Assembly (NCBI RefSeq): GCF_900698985.1
Contig: NZ_LR217730.1
Coordinates: 248,001 to 312,000 of the forward strand
DNA: 64,000 bases
From: Erwinia_E haradaeae_B
GTDB taxonomy: Bacteria; Pseudomonadota; Gammaproteobacteria; Enterobacterales; Enterobacteriaceae
Direction of reading: 5' to 3'
Of this stretch, positions 19,646 to 29,987 are shown one piece after another; the stretch's first letter is position 1, and every line of letters starts with the position of its first letter. The notes below the pieces were generated by a model. The model made no database searches. It was not told the DNA's origin and saw nothing but the letters and a program-made list of their open reading frames with translations. Made by a program: the position numbers and the translations under genes.

Positions 19646-20327
19646 TTCTTAATTCAGGGATAATTCTATATTAATTAAGTACCATATGAAATAGAATAAA
19701 ATCTTTTTATTTTTAATTTTTATAAGGTGTACGAAACAAAGACTTTTTATTAAAGAAAGGCGTCGGATTTATTGATTTTAATGATTATAAATGTATGTAT
19801 TATGGAATAATGCTATAATTACTATTATATATTTTATATAGCTTAACTTGTATGTATTTTGAGCGTGGTAGGTATATCAATAAAGATTACAGAGATTATA
19901 AGACAGATCAGGGCCCCTAGAGCTATTCCATTATGACTTTATAGTTAGTGTAATTTTTAAATATATATATTTTCTAAAAATAACGGTTATTACAGAAAAT
20001 TAGAGGAATGAGATATTACTTTGATAGTTAGGAGTATAAGCTAATTGTCATATAGTTATCTTTTAGATTAGATGGCATAAAAATTAATTAAGATATCTTA
20101 TTAACAGATTTTATTATTTAGGATTATTATGGATATCTCGCATATTCATTTATATTAGAAATTAATATTTAAGCGTTATAGTGTTTTTATTTAAAATAAC
20201 TCTCATGGTCTACAATAAATTTTTTTAATATTATAGCGGCTTCAGTTTATCTTGTGATAGTTATCACTAATGCAGTTCTTAGTATATTAATAGGCTAGAT
20301 TATTTAAATGCTGAAAGTAGGACATAC
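19646..20327. other. Gene-free AT-rich spacer, 0.7 kb
   Basis: Stops in all frames. A short GC-rich island (AGGGCCCCT near 19911-19919) stands out, but I could not assign it to a gene or RNA. Confidence 0.5.
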
Positions 20328-21872
20328 ATGAATCTTTTAAAATCACTAGCAGCAGTTAGTCTTGTGACTTTGTGTTCACGGATTTTAGGTTTTTCGCGCG
20401 ATTCTCTTATAGCTTATATTTTTGGTTCAGGTATGGTAACTGATGCTTTTTTTGTTGCTTTTAAGTTACCTAATCTATTGCGTCGTGTATTTGCTGAAGG
20501 TGCTTTTTCTCAGGCTTTTATTCCGATGCTAATTGAGCATAAGAACCAAAAAAATATAGAGTCTACAAAAGTATTTATACAACATGCATCTGGTCTTCTT
20601 ATATTAATGTTATCATTAGTGAGCTTATTGGGAATTTTTATAGCGCCTTGGGTTATTATTGTCACTGCACCTGGTTTTTCTGATGCTACAGAGCAGTATC
20701 TTATGACATTATCACTTATTCGTATTATATTTTCTTATATATTATTTATTTCCTTGGCCTCATTCGCTGGATCCATCCTTAACACATGGAATTCTTTTAT
20801 AGTACCCGCCTTATCGCCTATATTTCTTAATTTGAGTATGATTATTTTTTTATTGTTTGCAACTTCGTATTTTCATCCACCCATTATGGCACTTGCGTGG
20901 GCAGTACTGATTGGTGGAATTCTTCAATTTTTGTATCAGCTACCTGCTTTAAAAAAATTAGGATTATTGGTTTTACCACGTTTTGATGTACACAATCACG
21001 CCATGCGTCGGCTTTTTTGTCAAATAACATCAGGCATTATTGGTGTCTCGGTTAGTCAGTTATCTTTAATGATTAATACGATTTTGGCTTCTTTTTTAGA
21101 AATAGGTTCTGTATCATGGATATATTATGCTGACCGATTAATGGAGTTCCCTATCGGAGTGCTTGGTGTTGCATTAGGAACAATTCTTTTACCAGCTTTA
21201 TCAAAAAGTATTATGCGGGGTCAGAAAGAATTATATTCACAGATAATGGATTGGGGACTGCGTCTCTGTTTTCTTTTGGCTGTACCGGGCTCTGTCGCGC
21301 TTTGTATTTTAGCTAAACCGCTTACTATCGTTTTATTTCAATATGGTAAGTTTACATCTTTTGATGTAATCATGACGCAGCGTTCTTTAGTGGCCTATTC
21401 AGTAGGTTTAATAGGGTTAATTGTCATGAAAGTGTTAGCACCAGGTTTTTATGCTAGGCAGGATATGCATACTCCATTTAAGATTGCCATATTAACGCTT
21501 CTAGTAACGCAAATTATGAATTTAGCTTTTATTGGCCCTCTAAAGCATGCTGGTTTATCACTATCCATTGGATTATCTGCTTGCCTTAATACTGGACTTC
21601 TTTATTGGCAGTTACTTAAAAAACGATTTTTCGTACCCAATCCAGGCTGGATGAAGTTTTTTATACGTTTGTTTATTTCTGTGCTTGCTATGGCTATAGT
21701 CTTATTTGAAGCATCTAATATGGTTCAAGACTGGACAATAGGAAACATGCCGGAGAGATTATTTCGACTAGCAGTTGTATGTTGTACTGGTGTTAGTGTT
21801 TATTGTTCGATGTTATTAATAGTGGGTTTTCGTAAACGTGATTTTTTTCCATATAACGTAGACTTATTATAA
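20328..21872 (+). CDS. murJ: Lipid II flippase MurJ (MviN)
   Basis: Inner-membrane MOP-superfamily protein that moves lipid II to the periplasm for peptidoglycan synthesis. It has 514 residues (E. coli 511) with about 14 hydrophobic helices. The functional arginines in helices 1 and 2 are kept (R18, R24 and the LPNLLRR motif at about 47-53, followed by AEGAFSQAFIP). SWIYYADRLMEFPIGVLGVALGT and the MKVLAPGFYARQD segment also match. AGGA precedes ATG 20328. Its presence implies that the organism still makes a cell wall. Confidence 0.97.
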   Translation: MNLLKSLAAVSLVTLCSRILGFSRDSLIAYIFGSGMVTDAFFVAFKLPNLLRRVFAEGAFSQAFIPMLIEHKNQKNIESTKVFIQHASGLLILMLSLVSLLGIFIAPWVIIVTAPGFSDATEQYLMTLSLIRIIFSYILFISLASFAGSILNTWNSFIVPALSPIFLNLSMIIFLLFATSYFHPPIMALAWAVLIGGILQFLYQLPALKKLGLLVLPRFDVHNHAMRRLFCQITSGIIGVSVSQLSLMINTILASFLEIGSVSWIYYADRLMEFPIGVLGVALGTILLPALSKSIMRGQKELYSQIMDWGLRLCFLLAVPGSVALCILAKPLTIVLFQYGKFTSFDVIMTQRSLVAYSVGLIGLIVMKVLAPGFYARQDMHTPFKIAILTLLVTQIMNLAFIGPLKHAGLSLSIGLSACLNTGLLYWQLLKKRFFVPNPGWMKFFIRLFISVLAMAIVLFEASNMVQDWTIGNMPERLFRLAVVCCTGVSVYCSMLLIVGFRKRDFFPYNVDLL

Positions 21873-22467
21873 AAAGACTATAGTATGGTTTTAAAAAAAA
21901 ATCAGATAAACCTTTACTGATAATTTTGAGAGAATGCATATATTTGATGTGTTTAGTACATTAACAGATGGAGGACTTTATGCAAAAAATAATTTAGTAA
22001 TGTTTTGAAAAAGAGCGTTTTTGATAGTAGATGGGATGATGATGAATTTTTATCCGAATCAAGAGAGAAGCATATAGTGACTATTAATAGTTATTTATAA
22101 AATCAAGTAACAACACTAGGTAATTCTTCCCTTCATCCTGCGGTCTTCTTTCTACATATAAAAATATATATTGATATTTTTTTGAGTGAGTTTATTTGAT
22201 AGAGTAGTAAATTTTAGCTATTTATAAGATCTTTTGTCAGCATAAGATAATTGATAATATTTAAAATTATGTAAAACCGTAAGAATTATCTGTAAATAAT
22301 GAGCCTCTTCTTAAATGAATTGTGTTTTAAATGGTTTTTATGTAATTATTAATATTTTTAATTTAATATTTAATAAAGAGTACAATAAAATGTTTAATAT
22401 CAAAAGGATCATGTCTTGCAGTGGTATATGTATTAAGAGTTATAATTTTATTAAGAAAAGCTAAAAA
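21873..22467. other. Gene-free spacer, 0.6 kb
   Basis: AT-rich with frequent stops. The stretch near 22005-22080 is less AT-rich and could be an old gene remnant, but I could not match it to anything. Confidence 0.5.
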
Positions 22468-23085
22468 ATGATCAATAAAATATTGATTTTTATCTGTTTA
22501 TTAGTAATACCTAGTTTTTCTAATAGTGTTCAATGTGATACGGCCACTATTCTACAAAAGCGTCTTGAGAAAATTGACAGCTTTCAGGCTGAGTTTCATC
22601 AAAAAGTAATTGATACAAAGAATACTTTAATTCAAGAAGGTTCCGGTTATATATGGCTACATCGACCGAATCAGATACATTGGAAGATGATTTACCCTGA
22701 CGAGAGTGATTTCATATCTGATGGGAATACATTGTGGTTTTATAGTCCATCTATAAAACAGGTTAGCATTTATTGTATGAAAAATATTATTCACAATACT
22801 CCGTTAATGTTAGTGATACATAATCAGTCCCATGACTGGAAACAATATCATTTACTACAGCAAGGTGATAAATTTATTTTTACTCCTAAAAAATTATATA
22901 GTAATATTATAAAATTTATTATAGATGTTTCAAAGAATGGTAATATTACTCAGCTTAGCATTTTTGAAAAGAGCGGAGTATGCATTTATTATATTTTATC
23001 CAAACCGAATTCTGCTTTTATTGATCCTAAAAAATTTCAATTTAGTATACCTCCGGAGTTTACAATAGACGATCATCGAAAATAG
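22468..23085 (+). CDS. lolA: Outer-membrane lipoprotein carrier LolA
   Basis: Periplasmic chaperone that carries lipoproteins from LolCDE to LolB. It has 205 residues (E. coli 203). An N-terminal signal peptide (about 1-20) precedes the mature protein. Conserved blocks are LQKRLEKIDSFQAEFHQKV, then GSGYIWLHRPNQIHW, DGNTLWFYSP, NTPLMLV, HDWKQYHLLQQGD and the C-terminal FTIDDHRK (E. coli VTVDDQRK). It has diverged more than the cytosolic genes but is intact. E. coli has rarA and serS downstream; here a 0.7-kb spacer follows and serS is elsewhere. Confidence 0.94.
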   Translation: MINKILIFICLLVIPSFSNSVQCDTATILQKRLEKIDSFQAEFHQKVIDTKNTLIQEGSGYIWLHRPNQIHWKMIYPDESDFISDGNTLWFYSPSIKQVSIYCMKNIIHNTPLMLVIHNQSHDWKQYHLLQQGDKFIFTPKKLYSNIIKFIIDVSKNGNITQLSIFEKSGVCIYYILSKPNSAFIDPKKFQFSIPPEFTIDDHRK

Positions 23086-23827
23086 ATTTTAGAGGTCAGA
23101 ATGTGATGCATTCACTGGTTATCATATTAACAATATATCTTTTTAGATAGTAATAGTTATTTTAAGATAGATCTAATGATTGGTTTATGCAGAAACGATA
23201 GATGAGTGATTTTGTGAGTAAAAGTTATGTTGCTCAATTAATAGTTATTAGCTATTAAACATTCTGAATGGAGTATGTTATATTTTATTTCTTTTATGAT
23301 GGTTATGACACTTAAAAAATAATTTTCTGAGAGATATATAAGTTAGAGTGTATATATGTAATATTATCAAGTTTTTTTTAAATTTAAACGATATTTATAT
23401 ACTAAGAGTAATAGTAAAAATTTTTTTATGTATGCAAGAAGTTTAAAGTAGTTTTTTATTTCACGCAGTATAATAGTATATAAAAATGTAGTTTATGTTG
23501 TATATATCATATAAATATTAATATCTTGATATTTTATAAGATTATTAATTTTAATTAACAGTTTGTATAAATTAAGATGTGCTATTGACTGCGTGATTTA
23601 AATTAAAATATTGTTATTTTAACATAGCAGTAATGTATAGTGTTAAAGGTGATATAGATGATATAATTATTATTATATTGAATGGAAAAATTGATATGTT
23701 TACACAAAAATACTCCTTTATGATATTTACATAAATATAATAAATAATATTTTATCATTTCTCTATTATACATAATATTAGTTTTACTAGTGCTATAGCC
23801 GATTAACTTACGTGAACCCATAAATTT
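23086..23827. other. Gene-free spacer, 0.7 kb
   Basis: Very AT-rich. A 79-codon minus-strand open frame overlaps the proS start but has no recognisable features, so I do not call it. Nothing resembling rarA, the E. coli neighbour of lolA, was found. Confidence 0.5.
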
Positions 23828-25567
23828 ATGCGTACTACTCAATATATTCTTGCTACTCTAAAAGAAAAACCTTCTAGTGCTGAGACAATAAGTCATCAAC
23901 TGATGCTACGTGCTGGAATGATACGTCAATTAGCATCAGGACTATATACTTGGCTACCGACTGGGTTGAGGGTGATGCAAAAAGTAAAAGCTCTTGTACG
24001 AGCAGAAATGCAACGTATTGGTTTTTTTGAAATATCCATGCCAGTTGTGCAACCAGCTAGTTTATGGCAGGAAAGTGGACGCTGGGAGCAGTATGGCTCT
24101 GAATTGCTTAAATTAGCTGATCGAAATCATCGTTCTTTTGTGATTGGTCCCACACATGAAGAAGTGATTACTGATTTTATTCGCAACGAAATTACTTCTT
24201 ATAAGCAATTGCCTATAAAACTTTTCCAGATTCAAACAAAATTTCGTGATGAAGTACGGCCACGGTTTGGTGTTATACGTTCTAGAGAATTCCTTATGAA
24301 AGATGGCTATTCTTTTCATGAAACACAAGAATCGTTACAGGAAACTTATTCTGTTATGTATAGAGCGTATAGTAATATTTTAAAAAAGATGGATTTAAAT
24401 TTCTGCATTGTAGAAGCAGACACTGGATCTATCGGTGGTTATATTTCTCATGAATTTCAAGTTTTAGCGCCAAGTGGAGATAATGTTATTGCATATTCTA
24501 CAGAATCTACATATGCAGCAAATTTGGAAATAGCTGAGGCATTACCGCCAAAAGATGTACGCCAACCCGGTATACAAAAAAAAACACAATTTTCGACACA
24601 AAATATCACTACTATTCAGGATTTGTCTAAAAACCTTCATATTCCAATAAAAAAAATAGTGCAAACATTGGTAGTAAAAGCAAAGACAGACAGTTCTAAT
24701 GGGTTAGTTGCTCTTTTAGTGAGAGGAGATCATGTACTTAATAAAATTAAAGCTGAAAAGATTGACATCATAGCCTCTCCACTGCACTTTATGAGTGATC
24801 AAGAAATTCGTCAATATTATCAAACTGGACTTGAATCACTAGGACCAATTGGTCTTAACATACCTATTATAGCTGATCGAAGTGTTGCTGCTATGAGTGA
24901 TTTTATTATTGGTGCTAATATTGATGGTCAATATTTTAGGGGTATTAATTGGGGGCGTGACCTACCACTTCCACGCATTGAAGACATTCGCAATGTAGTA
25001 GAAGGTGATGTGAGTTCTGATGGTAAAGGTACATTATTAATTAAACGTGGAATCGAGGTTGGTCATATTTTCCAGCTAGGTACAAAATATTCTAAAGCGC
25101 TAAAAGCCATTGTACAAACCTCAAGCGGATGTAGTAAAATTATTAGGATGGGTTGTTATGGTATTGGTATTAGCCGTATTATTGCCGCCGCAATTGAACA
25201 GAATCATGATGAGCGTGGTATCATATGGTCATCAGTATTAGCGCCATTTCAAGTGGCCATATTACCAATTAATATAAAACAGTCATCCCATGTAAGATGT
25301 TCAGCTGAAAATCTTTATTTGCGGTTATTAGCTGAAGGTATTGATGTGATTTTAGATGATAGAACAGAAAGACTAGGTGTAATGTTTTCAGATATGGAGC
25401 TTATTGGAGTGCCGCATATTCTAGTAATTAGTGACCATAATCTCAAAAATAAAGAAATTGAATATAAATCTAGAGCGTTGAATCAAAAACGAATATTTAA
25501 AATTAGCGAAATTATTTTCTATCTCAAGTCAGAACTTCATGGTTCTATATTTAATTTTAATTCATAA
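23828..25567 (+). CDS. proS: Prolyl-tRNA synthetase (bacterial type, with editing domain)
   Basis: Class II aminoacyl-tRNA synthetase charging tRNA-Pro, which is itself encoded at 6140. It has 579 residues (E. coli 572). The N-terminal catalytic part has MLRAGMIRQLASGLYTWLP, then motif 2 around FRDEVRPRFGVIRSREFLMKD. The INS editing domain lies at about 225-405 and the catalytic core resumes with GCYGIGISRIIAAAIEQNHD (motif 3). The anticodon-binding domain is C-terminal. I see no Shine-Dalgarno before ATG 23828, so initiation may be weak or leader-dependent. Confidence 0.97.
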   Translation: MRTTQYILATLKEKPSSAETISHQLMLRAGMIRQLASGLYTWLPTGLRVMQKVKALVRAEMQRIGFFEISMPVVQPASLWQESGRWEQYGSELLKLADRNHRSFVIGPTHEEVITDFIRNEITSYKQLPIKLFQIQTKFRDEVRPRFGVIRSREFLMKDGYSFHETQESLQETYSVMYRAYSNILKKMDLNFCIVEADTGSIGGYISHEFQVLAPSGDNVIAYSTESTYAANLEIAEALPPKDVRQPGIQKKTQFSTQNITTIQDLSKNLHIPIKKIVQTLVVKAKTDSSNGLVALLVRGDHVLNKIKAEKIDIIASPLHFMSDQEIRQYYQTGLESLGPIGLNIPIIADRSVAAMSDFIIGANIDGQYFRGINWGRDLPLPRIEDIRNVVEGDVSSDGKGTLLIKRGIEVGHIFQLGTKYSKALKAIVQTSSGCSKIIRMGCYGIGISRIIAAAIEQNHDERGIIWSSVLAPFQVAILPINIKQSSHVRCSAENLYLRLLAEGIDVILDDRTERLGVMFSDMELIGVPHILVISDHNLKNKEIEYKSRALNQKRIFKISEIIFYLKSELHGSIFNFNS

Positions 25568-25900
25568 GCAATTTTTTAGACTAGTTATCATAGATAGATA
25601 AAAACGTGATAAAATTAAAATTTAATGGATTAATTTGGTGCGCTTTAAAAAGGATAATGTATATATAGGACATAAGTATTATGCCTGTTTTATTTTTTGA
25701 GTATAAGAATTTCATAAGATAAATTAGAGTATCTTATTTTTTTAAGGGTTTTTTTGTTGATATGTGAAGGAAATTTTTTAATGATTTTTAAATATGTATA
25801 ATATCATTATGAGCGTATATTAATACGATACAATAGTGTGATTTTTTATAGTATTAAGATAAAATTTTATAAAAGCTTTATACTTTTATTAAAGTAAGAA
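25568..25900. other. Convergent spacer between proS and yqjA
   Basis: About 330 bases of AT-rich sequence between two 3' ends. Short ACTTT/AAAGT pairings near 25885-25900 could end transcription of yqjA, but none is convincing. Confidence 0.45.
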
Positions 25901-26575
25901 CTATAAGTGAGTGGTCTTATTTTTTCGATAAGTTTTTTTACATAAGAAGTATAGTGTACTGACCAAACCAAATAGCATGAGACCTATTGGTAGTAATATT
26001 AGGCATAGCATCAATTGAGGTTCGTAATAAATAAAAATTGGTGTTTTACCAAATAAAAAACCTACCATAATTAATATTAGCACCCAAAGAAAAGCACTAG
26101 TCCAATTAAATAATTGAAATTTTACATTATCTAAACTAGATAGTCCTGCAATAGTTGGCAATAACGTACGAACAAAAGCAATAAAACGACTAATCAGTAA
26201 TGCCGACATGCCATATTGGTGAAACAATTTTTCTGCTTTTTTATGATAATGTAATGGAAGATATAATAACCATCTTTGCACGATTAGTGTGTTTCCTAAC
26301 CACTTACCTTGTGCATAGCTTACCCAGCAACCAAGAGCAGCAGCGATTGTTAAAACGCATAATATAAGTATACCATTAATTACTCCCTTAGCTACTAAGA
26401 TACCGACTAGTACTAAAAGACTATCCCCTGGTAAAAAAGATGTTGGCAGTAAGGCGTTTTCTAAAAATAAAATTAAAAAAAATATACAATACAGTGATAA
26501 GACAAGAGATGGATCTGTAAGTGCAGTATAGTTATGTTGCCACAAGGCTTGAGATAGAAATTTTAAAATATCCAT
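25901..26575 (-). CDS. yqjA: DedA-family inner-membrane protein YqjA
   Basis: Polytopic membrane protein of the DedA family. In E. coli, YqjA and its paralogue YghB support membrane-potential-dependent growth, cell division and drug/alkali resistance, and DedA proteins are proposed lipid-carrier flippases. It has 224 residues (E. coli 220). It keeps the residues reported as essential in YqjA: E39, D51 (in FLPGDSLL), R130 and R136 (in SRFIAFVRTLLP). SLYCIFFLILFLENALLP and the C-terminal MLCLILLPIGLMLFG also follow YqjA rather than DedA proper. If only one DedA protein remains in this genome, it would be expected to be essential. Confidence 0.92.
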   Translation of the reverse strand: MDILKFLSQALWQHNYTALTDPSLVLSLYCIFFLILFLENALLPTSFLPGDSLLVLVGILVAKGVINGILILCVLTIAAALGCWVSYAQGKWLGNTLIVQRWLLYLPLHYHKKAEKLFHQYGMSALLISRFIAFVRTLLPTIAGLSSLDNVKFQLFNWTSAFLWVLILIMVGFLFGKTPIFIYYEPQLMLCLILLPIGLMLFGLVSTLYFLCKKTYRKNKTTHL

Positions 26576-27326
26576 TATTGTAGTATCTCAGATATGATCT
26601 AATAGTTATTTCTGTATTTACCCTGCATATTTAGATTAGATATTCTCTTATAAAGATCTTTGATGAGGAAAAAATCTTAAGTAATTGCCTGGCCCTATTA
26701 TATAATTTTTTAGTGTTTCTAATGTATTTTATCATCATTTTTCTAGAATAAACTTTTTTATTGGGATAAAAGTTTATAAAAACAATCATATTTAATTCTT
26801 TTGAGAACATAAGATCTTGCATGTGTAATTGTTCAGGTATATAAGATATCTCTTGTATCATGCGACCTATGTGATATGGATAGATATCATGTTATTCTAT
26901 TAAAAACCTGATTAGAATGTATTTCTTCGAGTTTTCTTTTAGAAGGAGGAAAGAATAGATATACTCAGGGTTTTAATTGATCATAGAGTAATATTTGTCT
27001 TTAGTTTGGGAGATTACATATATACCAATTTACTTATGAAGGTTAGAGATATATATAAAAAAAACCTTTTGAATACTAGTATTTTTAATACTATTATATA
27101 GTATAGACTAATGTAGTCTATCGATGATATTTTTATTATCAAGCTATATGGGTACATCGGTTTATCAGTTTTTAATATATCGAATTCATTACTATAATGT
27201 TTATATAAGTTTTAAGTGTTAGTAGAATCCCATCACAAACAAAATGTTTCTCATTAAGCGGTATTTAATTATACTTTTAAGCTTAAGATAATTTTATAAG
27301 TCATTTTTATTCATTTAGTATTTCAA
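26576..27326. other. Gene-free spacer downstream of clpX, 0.75 kb
   Basis: In E. coli lon follows clpX. I found no recognisable lon ATPase or protease motif here. A 76-codon minus-strand open frame (26631-26861, ATG start, weak AGGT site) has a lysine-rich, low-complexity sequence and no match I can name. Confidence 0.5.
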
Positions 27327-28676
27327 TTAACTTTTATCATTCTCAAGAATATAATGAGATGCACTTGAATTCTCTAGGAGTAATGAAGGGCTTTCTGTTA
27401 ATAAGTTATCTGATTTTTTTATCGGTTCTTCTGGTTTATAGGTCTTTATTGGTTCACTTTCTCCAGTAATTACAGATTTGTTAATAATAACTTTTTGGAT
27501 GTTATGTATGGAGGGTAAATCATACATAGTATTTAATAGCATACTTTCTATGATAGAGCGTAATCCTCGAGCGCCAAGTTTGCGTCGTATTGCCTGACAT
27601 GCAATTTCTTGTAATGCTTCCTTCTTAAATTCTAGCTCTACCCCTTCTAAACTAAATAAAGCTTGATATTGTTTTGTGAGTGCATTTTTTGGTTCATGTA
27701 AAATTTGAATTAACTCTATCTCATCTAGCTCACTAAGTGTTGCGAGTACTGGCAAGCGTCCAATGAATTCAGGAATCAATCCAAATTTAATTAAATCTTC
27801 TGGTTCAACTTGAGATAAAATATTATTTTTTTCTGTTTTTCTTGACTGGCTTGTCAGTAATGCACTAAAACCAATTCCAACTCCATTGTCCACTCGTTGA
27901 TAAATAATTTTATCAAGCCCAGAAAATGCTCCTCCGCAAATAAACAGAATTTTGGAAGTATCTACTTGGAGAAATTCTTGCTGTGGATGTTTTCGTCCAC
28001 CTTGAGGCGGCACTGAAGCTACCGTGCCTTCAATAAGCTTAAGTAAAGCTTGCTGCACACCTTCACCAGAGACATCCCTAGTAATAGACGGATTATCTGA
28101 TTTACGTGAGATTTTATCGATTTCATCAATATAGACAATACCCCGTTGAGCTTTTTGTATATTATAATCACACTTTTGCAGAAGTTTTTGAATAATATTT
28201 TCTACATCCTCACCAACGTATCCTGCTTCAGTGAGAGTTGTAGCATCTGCCATGGTGCATGGAACATCCAGGAGGCGAGCCATAGTTTCAGCTAAAAGGG
28301 TTTTTCCGCTTCCCGTTGGTCCAATTAATAAAATATTACTCTTCCCTAGCTCAATGACATTACCAGCATCGCTGTTATGTAAGCGTTTATAATGGTTATA
28401 AACAGCTACTGATAGAACTTTTTTAGCTTGGCTTTGCCCTATCACATATTCGTCTAGATGAGCTCGAATCTCTTGTGGAGTTGGTAGAGAGCTACAATTA
28501 AGAGGAGGTGTTACTTTCTGACTCTCCTTGCGAATGATATCGTTACATAAATTCACGCATTCATCACAGATACATACTGATGGTCCGGCAATTAATTTGC
28601 GAACTTTATACTGGCTTTTACCGCAAAAAGAGCAGTAGAGGATCTGCCCTGAACCGTCTTTGTGCTGATCTGTCAT
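27327..28676 (-). CDS. clpX: ATP-dependent Clp protease ATP-binding subunit ClpX
   Basis: AAA+ unfoldase that feeds substrates to ClpP. I start at ATG 28676 (MTDQHKDGSG), which has GAGGGAAG upstream and matches E. coli; the frame is open further upstream but without support. The zinc domain has C15, C18, C37 and C40. Walker A GPTGSGKT, the pore motif GYVGEDVE, Walker B YIDEIDKI and the ClpP-binding IGF tripeptide (VGIGFSA) are intact, so ClpXP should be functional. It has 449 residues against 424, the excess being a polar C-terminal tail of about 25 residues with no known role. It lies about 150 bases after clpP in the usual order. Confidence 0.97.
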   Translation of the reverse strand: MTDQHKDGSGQILYCSFCGKSQYKVRKLIAGPSVCICDECVNLCNDIIRKESQKVTPPLNCSSLPTPQEIRAHLDEYVIGQSQAKKVLSVAVYNHYKRLHNSDAGNVIELGKSNILLIGPTGSGKTLLAETMARLLDVPCTMADATTLTEAGYVGEDVENIIQKLLQKCDYNIQKAQRGIVYIDEIDKISRKSDNPSITRDVSGEGVQQALLKLIEGTVASVPPQGGRKHPQQEFLQVDTSKILFICGGAFSGLDKIIYQRVDNGVGIGFSALLTSQSRKTEKNNILSQVEPEDLIKFGLIPEFIGRLPVLATLSELDEIELIQILHEPKNALTKQYQALFSLEGVELEFKKEALQEIACQAIRRKLGARGLRSIIESMLLNTMYDLPSIHNIQKVIINKSVITGESEPIKTYKPEEPIKKSDNLLTESPSLLLENSSASHYILENDKS

Positions 28677-28829
28677 GTACTTCCCTCTCATTCTTATAAT
28701 GATATTGACTGTTCCCAATAGAGGAAATGAAATCAAACTTCTACTTTTATTATCACATATATGGATATAGTCTGACATTAAATAAAATTATTTTTTGTTG
28801 ATTTTTTGGTTATGAGATAAAATAGTTAA

Positions 28830-29453
28830 TTAACTACGTTTAAAGAAAATAGCATCTACTAAACCATATTCTACAGATTCTATTGCCGATAAAAAACGAT
28901 CTCGATTAGTATCTCGCTCAATAGTCTCAATGGTTTGACCAGTATGATTAGCCATAAGTTGATTCATAATTTGTTTAGTTTTAATAATTTCACGTGCATG
29001 AATATCGATATCAGAAGCTTGACCTTGGAATCCACCTAGAGGTTGATGGATCATTATGCGTGCCTGAGCTAAACAATAGCGCTTACCCTTTGCTCCTGCA
29101 GCTAAAAGAAATGCCCCCATAGAACACGCTTGCCCCATGCAAATTGTATTAATATCTGGCTTAACAAACTGCATAGTGTCATAAATAGACATGCCAGCAG
29201 TAATTATTCCACCAGGGGAATTAATATAAAGATGAATATCTTTTTCTGGGTTGTCAGCTTCTAAAAATAAGATCTGAGCTACAATTAAATTAGCCATATG
29301 ATCTTCAATTGGTCCAGTTAAAAAAATAATACGCTCTTTAAGCAGGCGTGAATAAATGTCATATGAACGCTCTCCTCGTGAGGTATGTTCAATTACCATA
29401 GGAACTAATGTCATATGCGATTGATTTCTCTTTTTGTTGTTACCATATACCAT
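28830..29453 (-). CDS. clpP: ATP-dependent Clp protease proteolytic subunit ClpP
   Basis: Serine peptidase forming the 14-mer chamber used by ClpX. It has 207 residues as in E. coli. The catalytic triad is in place at the same numbering: S111 (GQACSMGA), H136 (IMIHQP) and D185 (NRDRFLS). A 14-residue propeptide ending in HM precedes TLVPMVIE, matching the E. coli autoprocessing site. TAGGAG gives a good ribosome site. It is transcribed before clpX. Upstream, where E. coli has tig, there is only a probable tig remnant and a large inverted repeat. Confidence 0.98.
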   Translation of the reverse strand: MVYGNNKKRNQSHMTLVPMVIEHTSRGERSYDIYSRLLKERIIFLTGPIEDHMANLIVAQILFLEADNPEKDIHLYINSPGGIITAGMSIYDTMQFVKPDINTICMGQACSMGAFLLAAGAKGKRYCLAQARIMIHQPLGGFQGQASDIDIHAREIIKTKQIMNQLMANHTGQTIETIERDTNRDRFLSAIESVEYGLVDAIFFKRS

Positions 29454-29557
29454 TTTTATCTCCTAGTAAAATGCTTGTTCTATAACGAGGTTACTTAAGA
29501 GTATTTTAGTATATTTTAGTTTTTATTGAGATTTTTGTGTTTGGTGTACGTTATCTC

Positions 29558-29601
29558 AGTATATTCGATATATATTATATGCGATATATATCGAATATAC
29601 T
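29558..29601. repeat. Perfect 18-bp inverted repeat upstream of clpP
   Basis: AGTATATTCGATATATAT (29558-29575), an 8-base loop, then its exact complement (29584-29601). It lies 104 bases upstream of clpP and downstream of the probable tig remnant. It is not followed by a T-run on either strand. It may be the old tig terminator, an RNA processing stem or a protein-binding site. Confidence 0.75.
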
Positions 29602-29987
29602 CTCTATGTATAATTATTAATTATATAGAGCTTACCCCCTAGTAGCGGCAAGTAGAAACTTATTGTAACAAATATCTTAATATACTAATAAACGATATAC
29701 TTAACTACAAAGAATAATTTCCTGAAATTTAGGTATCATAAAATGTAATGCACTGGTTAATTTTGTAATGTCATTATTATTACCTAATAAGAGGTTAATC
29801 TAAAGATTTGTTCTAATATTAAGGATTGGCATAACTTAGTGATTTTATTTTGTAAAATTTAAACTACTTTACCATCGGATGTAGCTTTATTTAGAGATAA
29901 CCGTTAAGTAAAAGCTTTATCATACTAACACCTGCATTCTGCAGAGTCTAGTTAGTTACAGACTTGACAGTATCTGATAATATTAAC

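Noticed and set aside
23603..23842. 79-codon minus-strand frame overlapping the proS start
   Set aside because: Overlaps a conserved start region on the other strand and has no protein features.
26631..26861. 76-codon minus-strand open frame between clpX and yqjA
   Set aside because: ATG start but only a weak ribosome site, no recognisable domain. A faint resemblance to the Lon N-terminus (4 identities in 28) is not above chance, and the position is too far from clpX.
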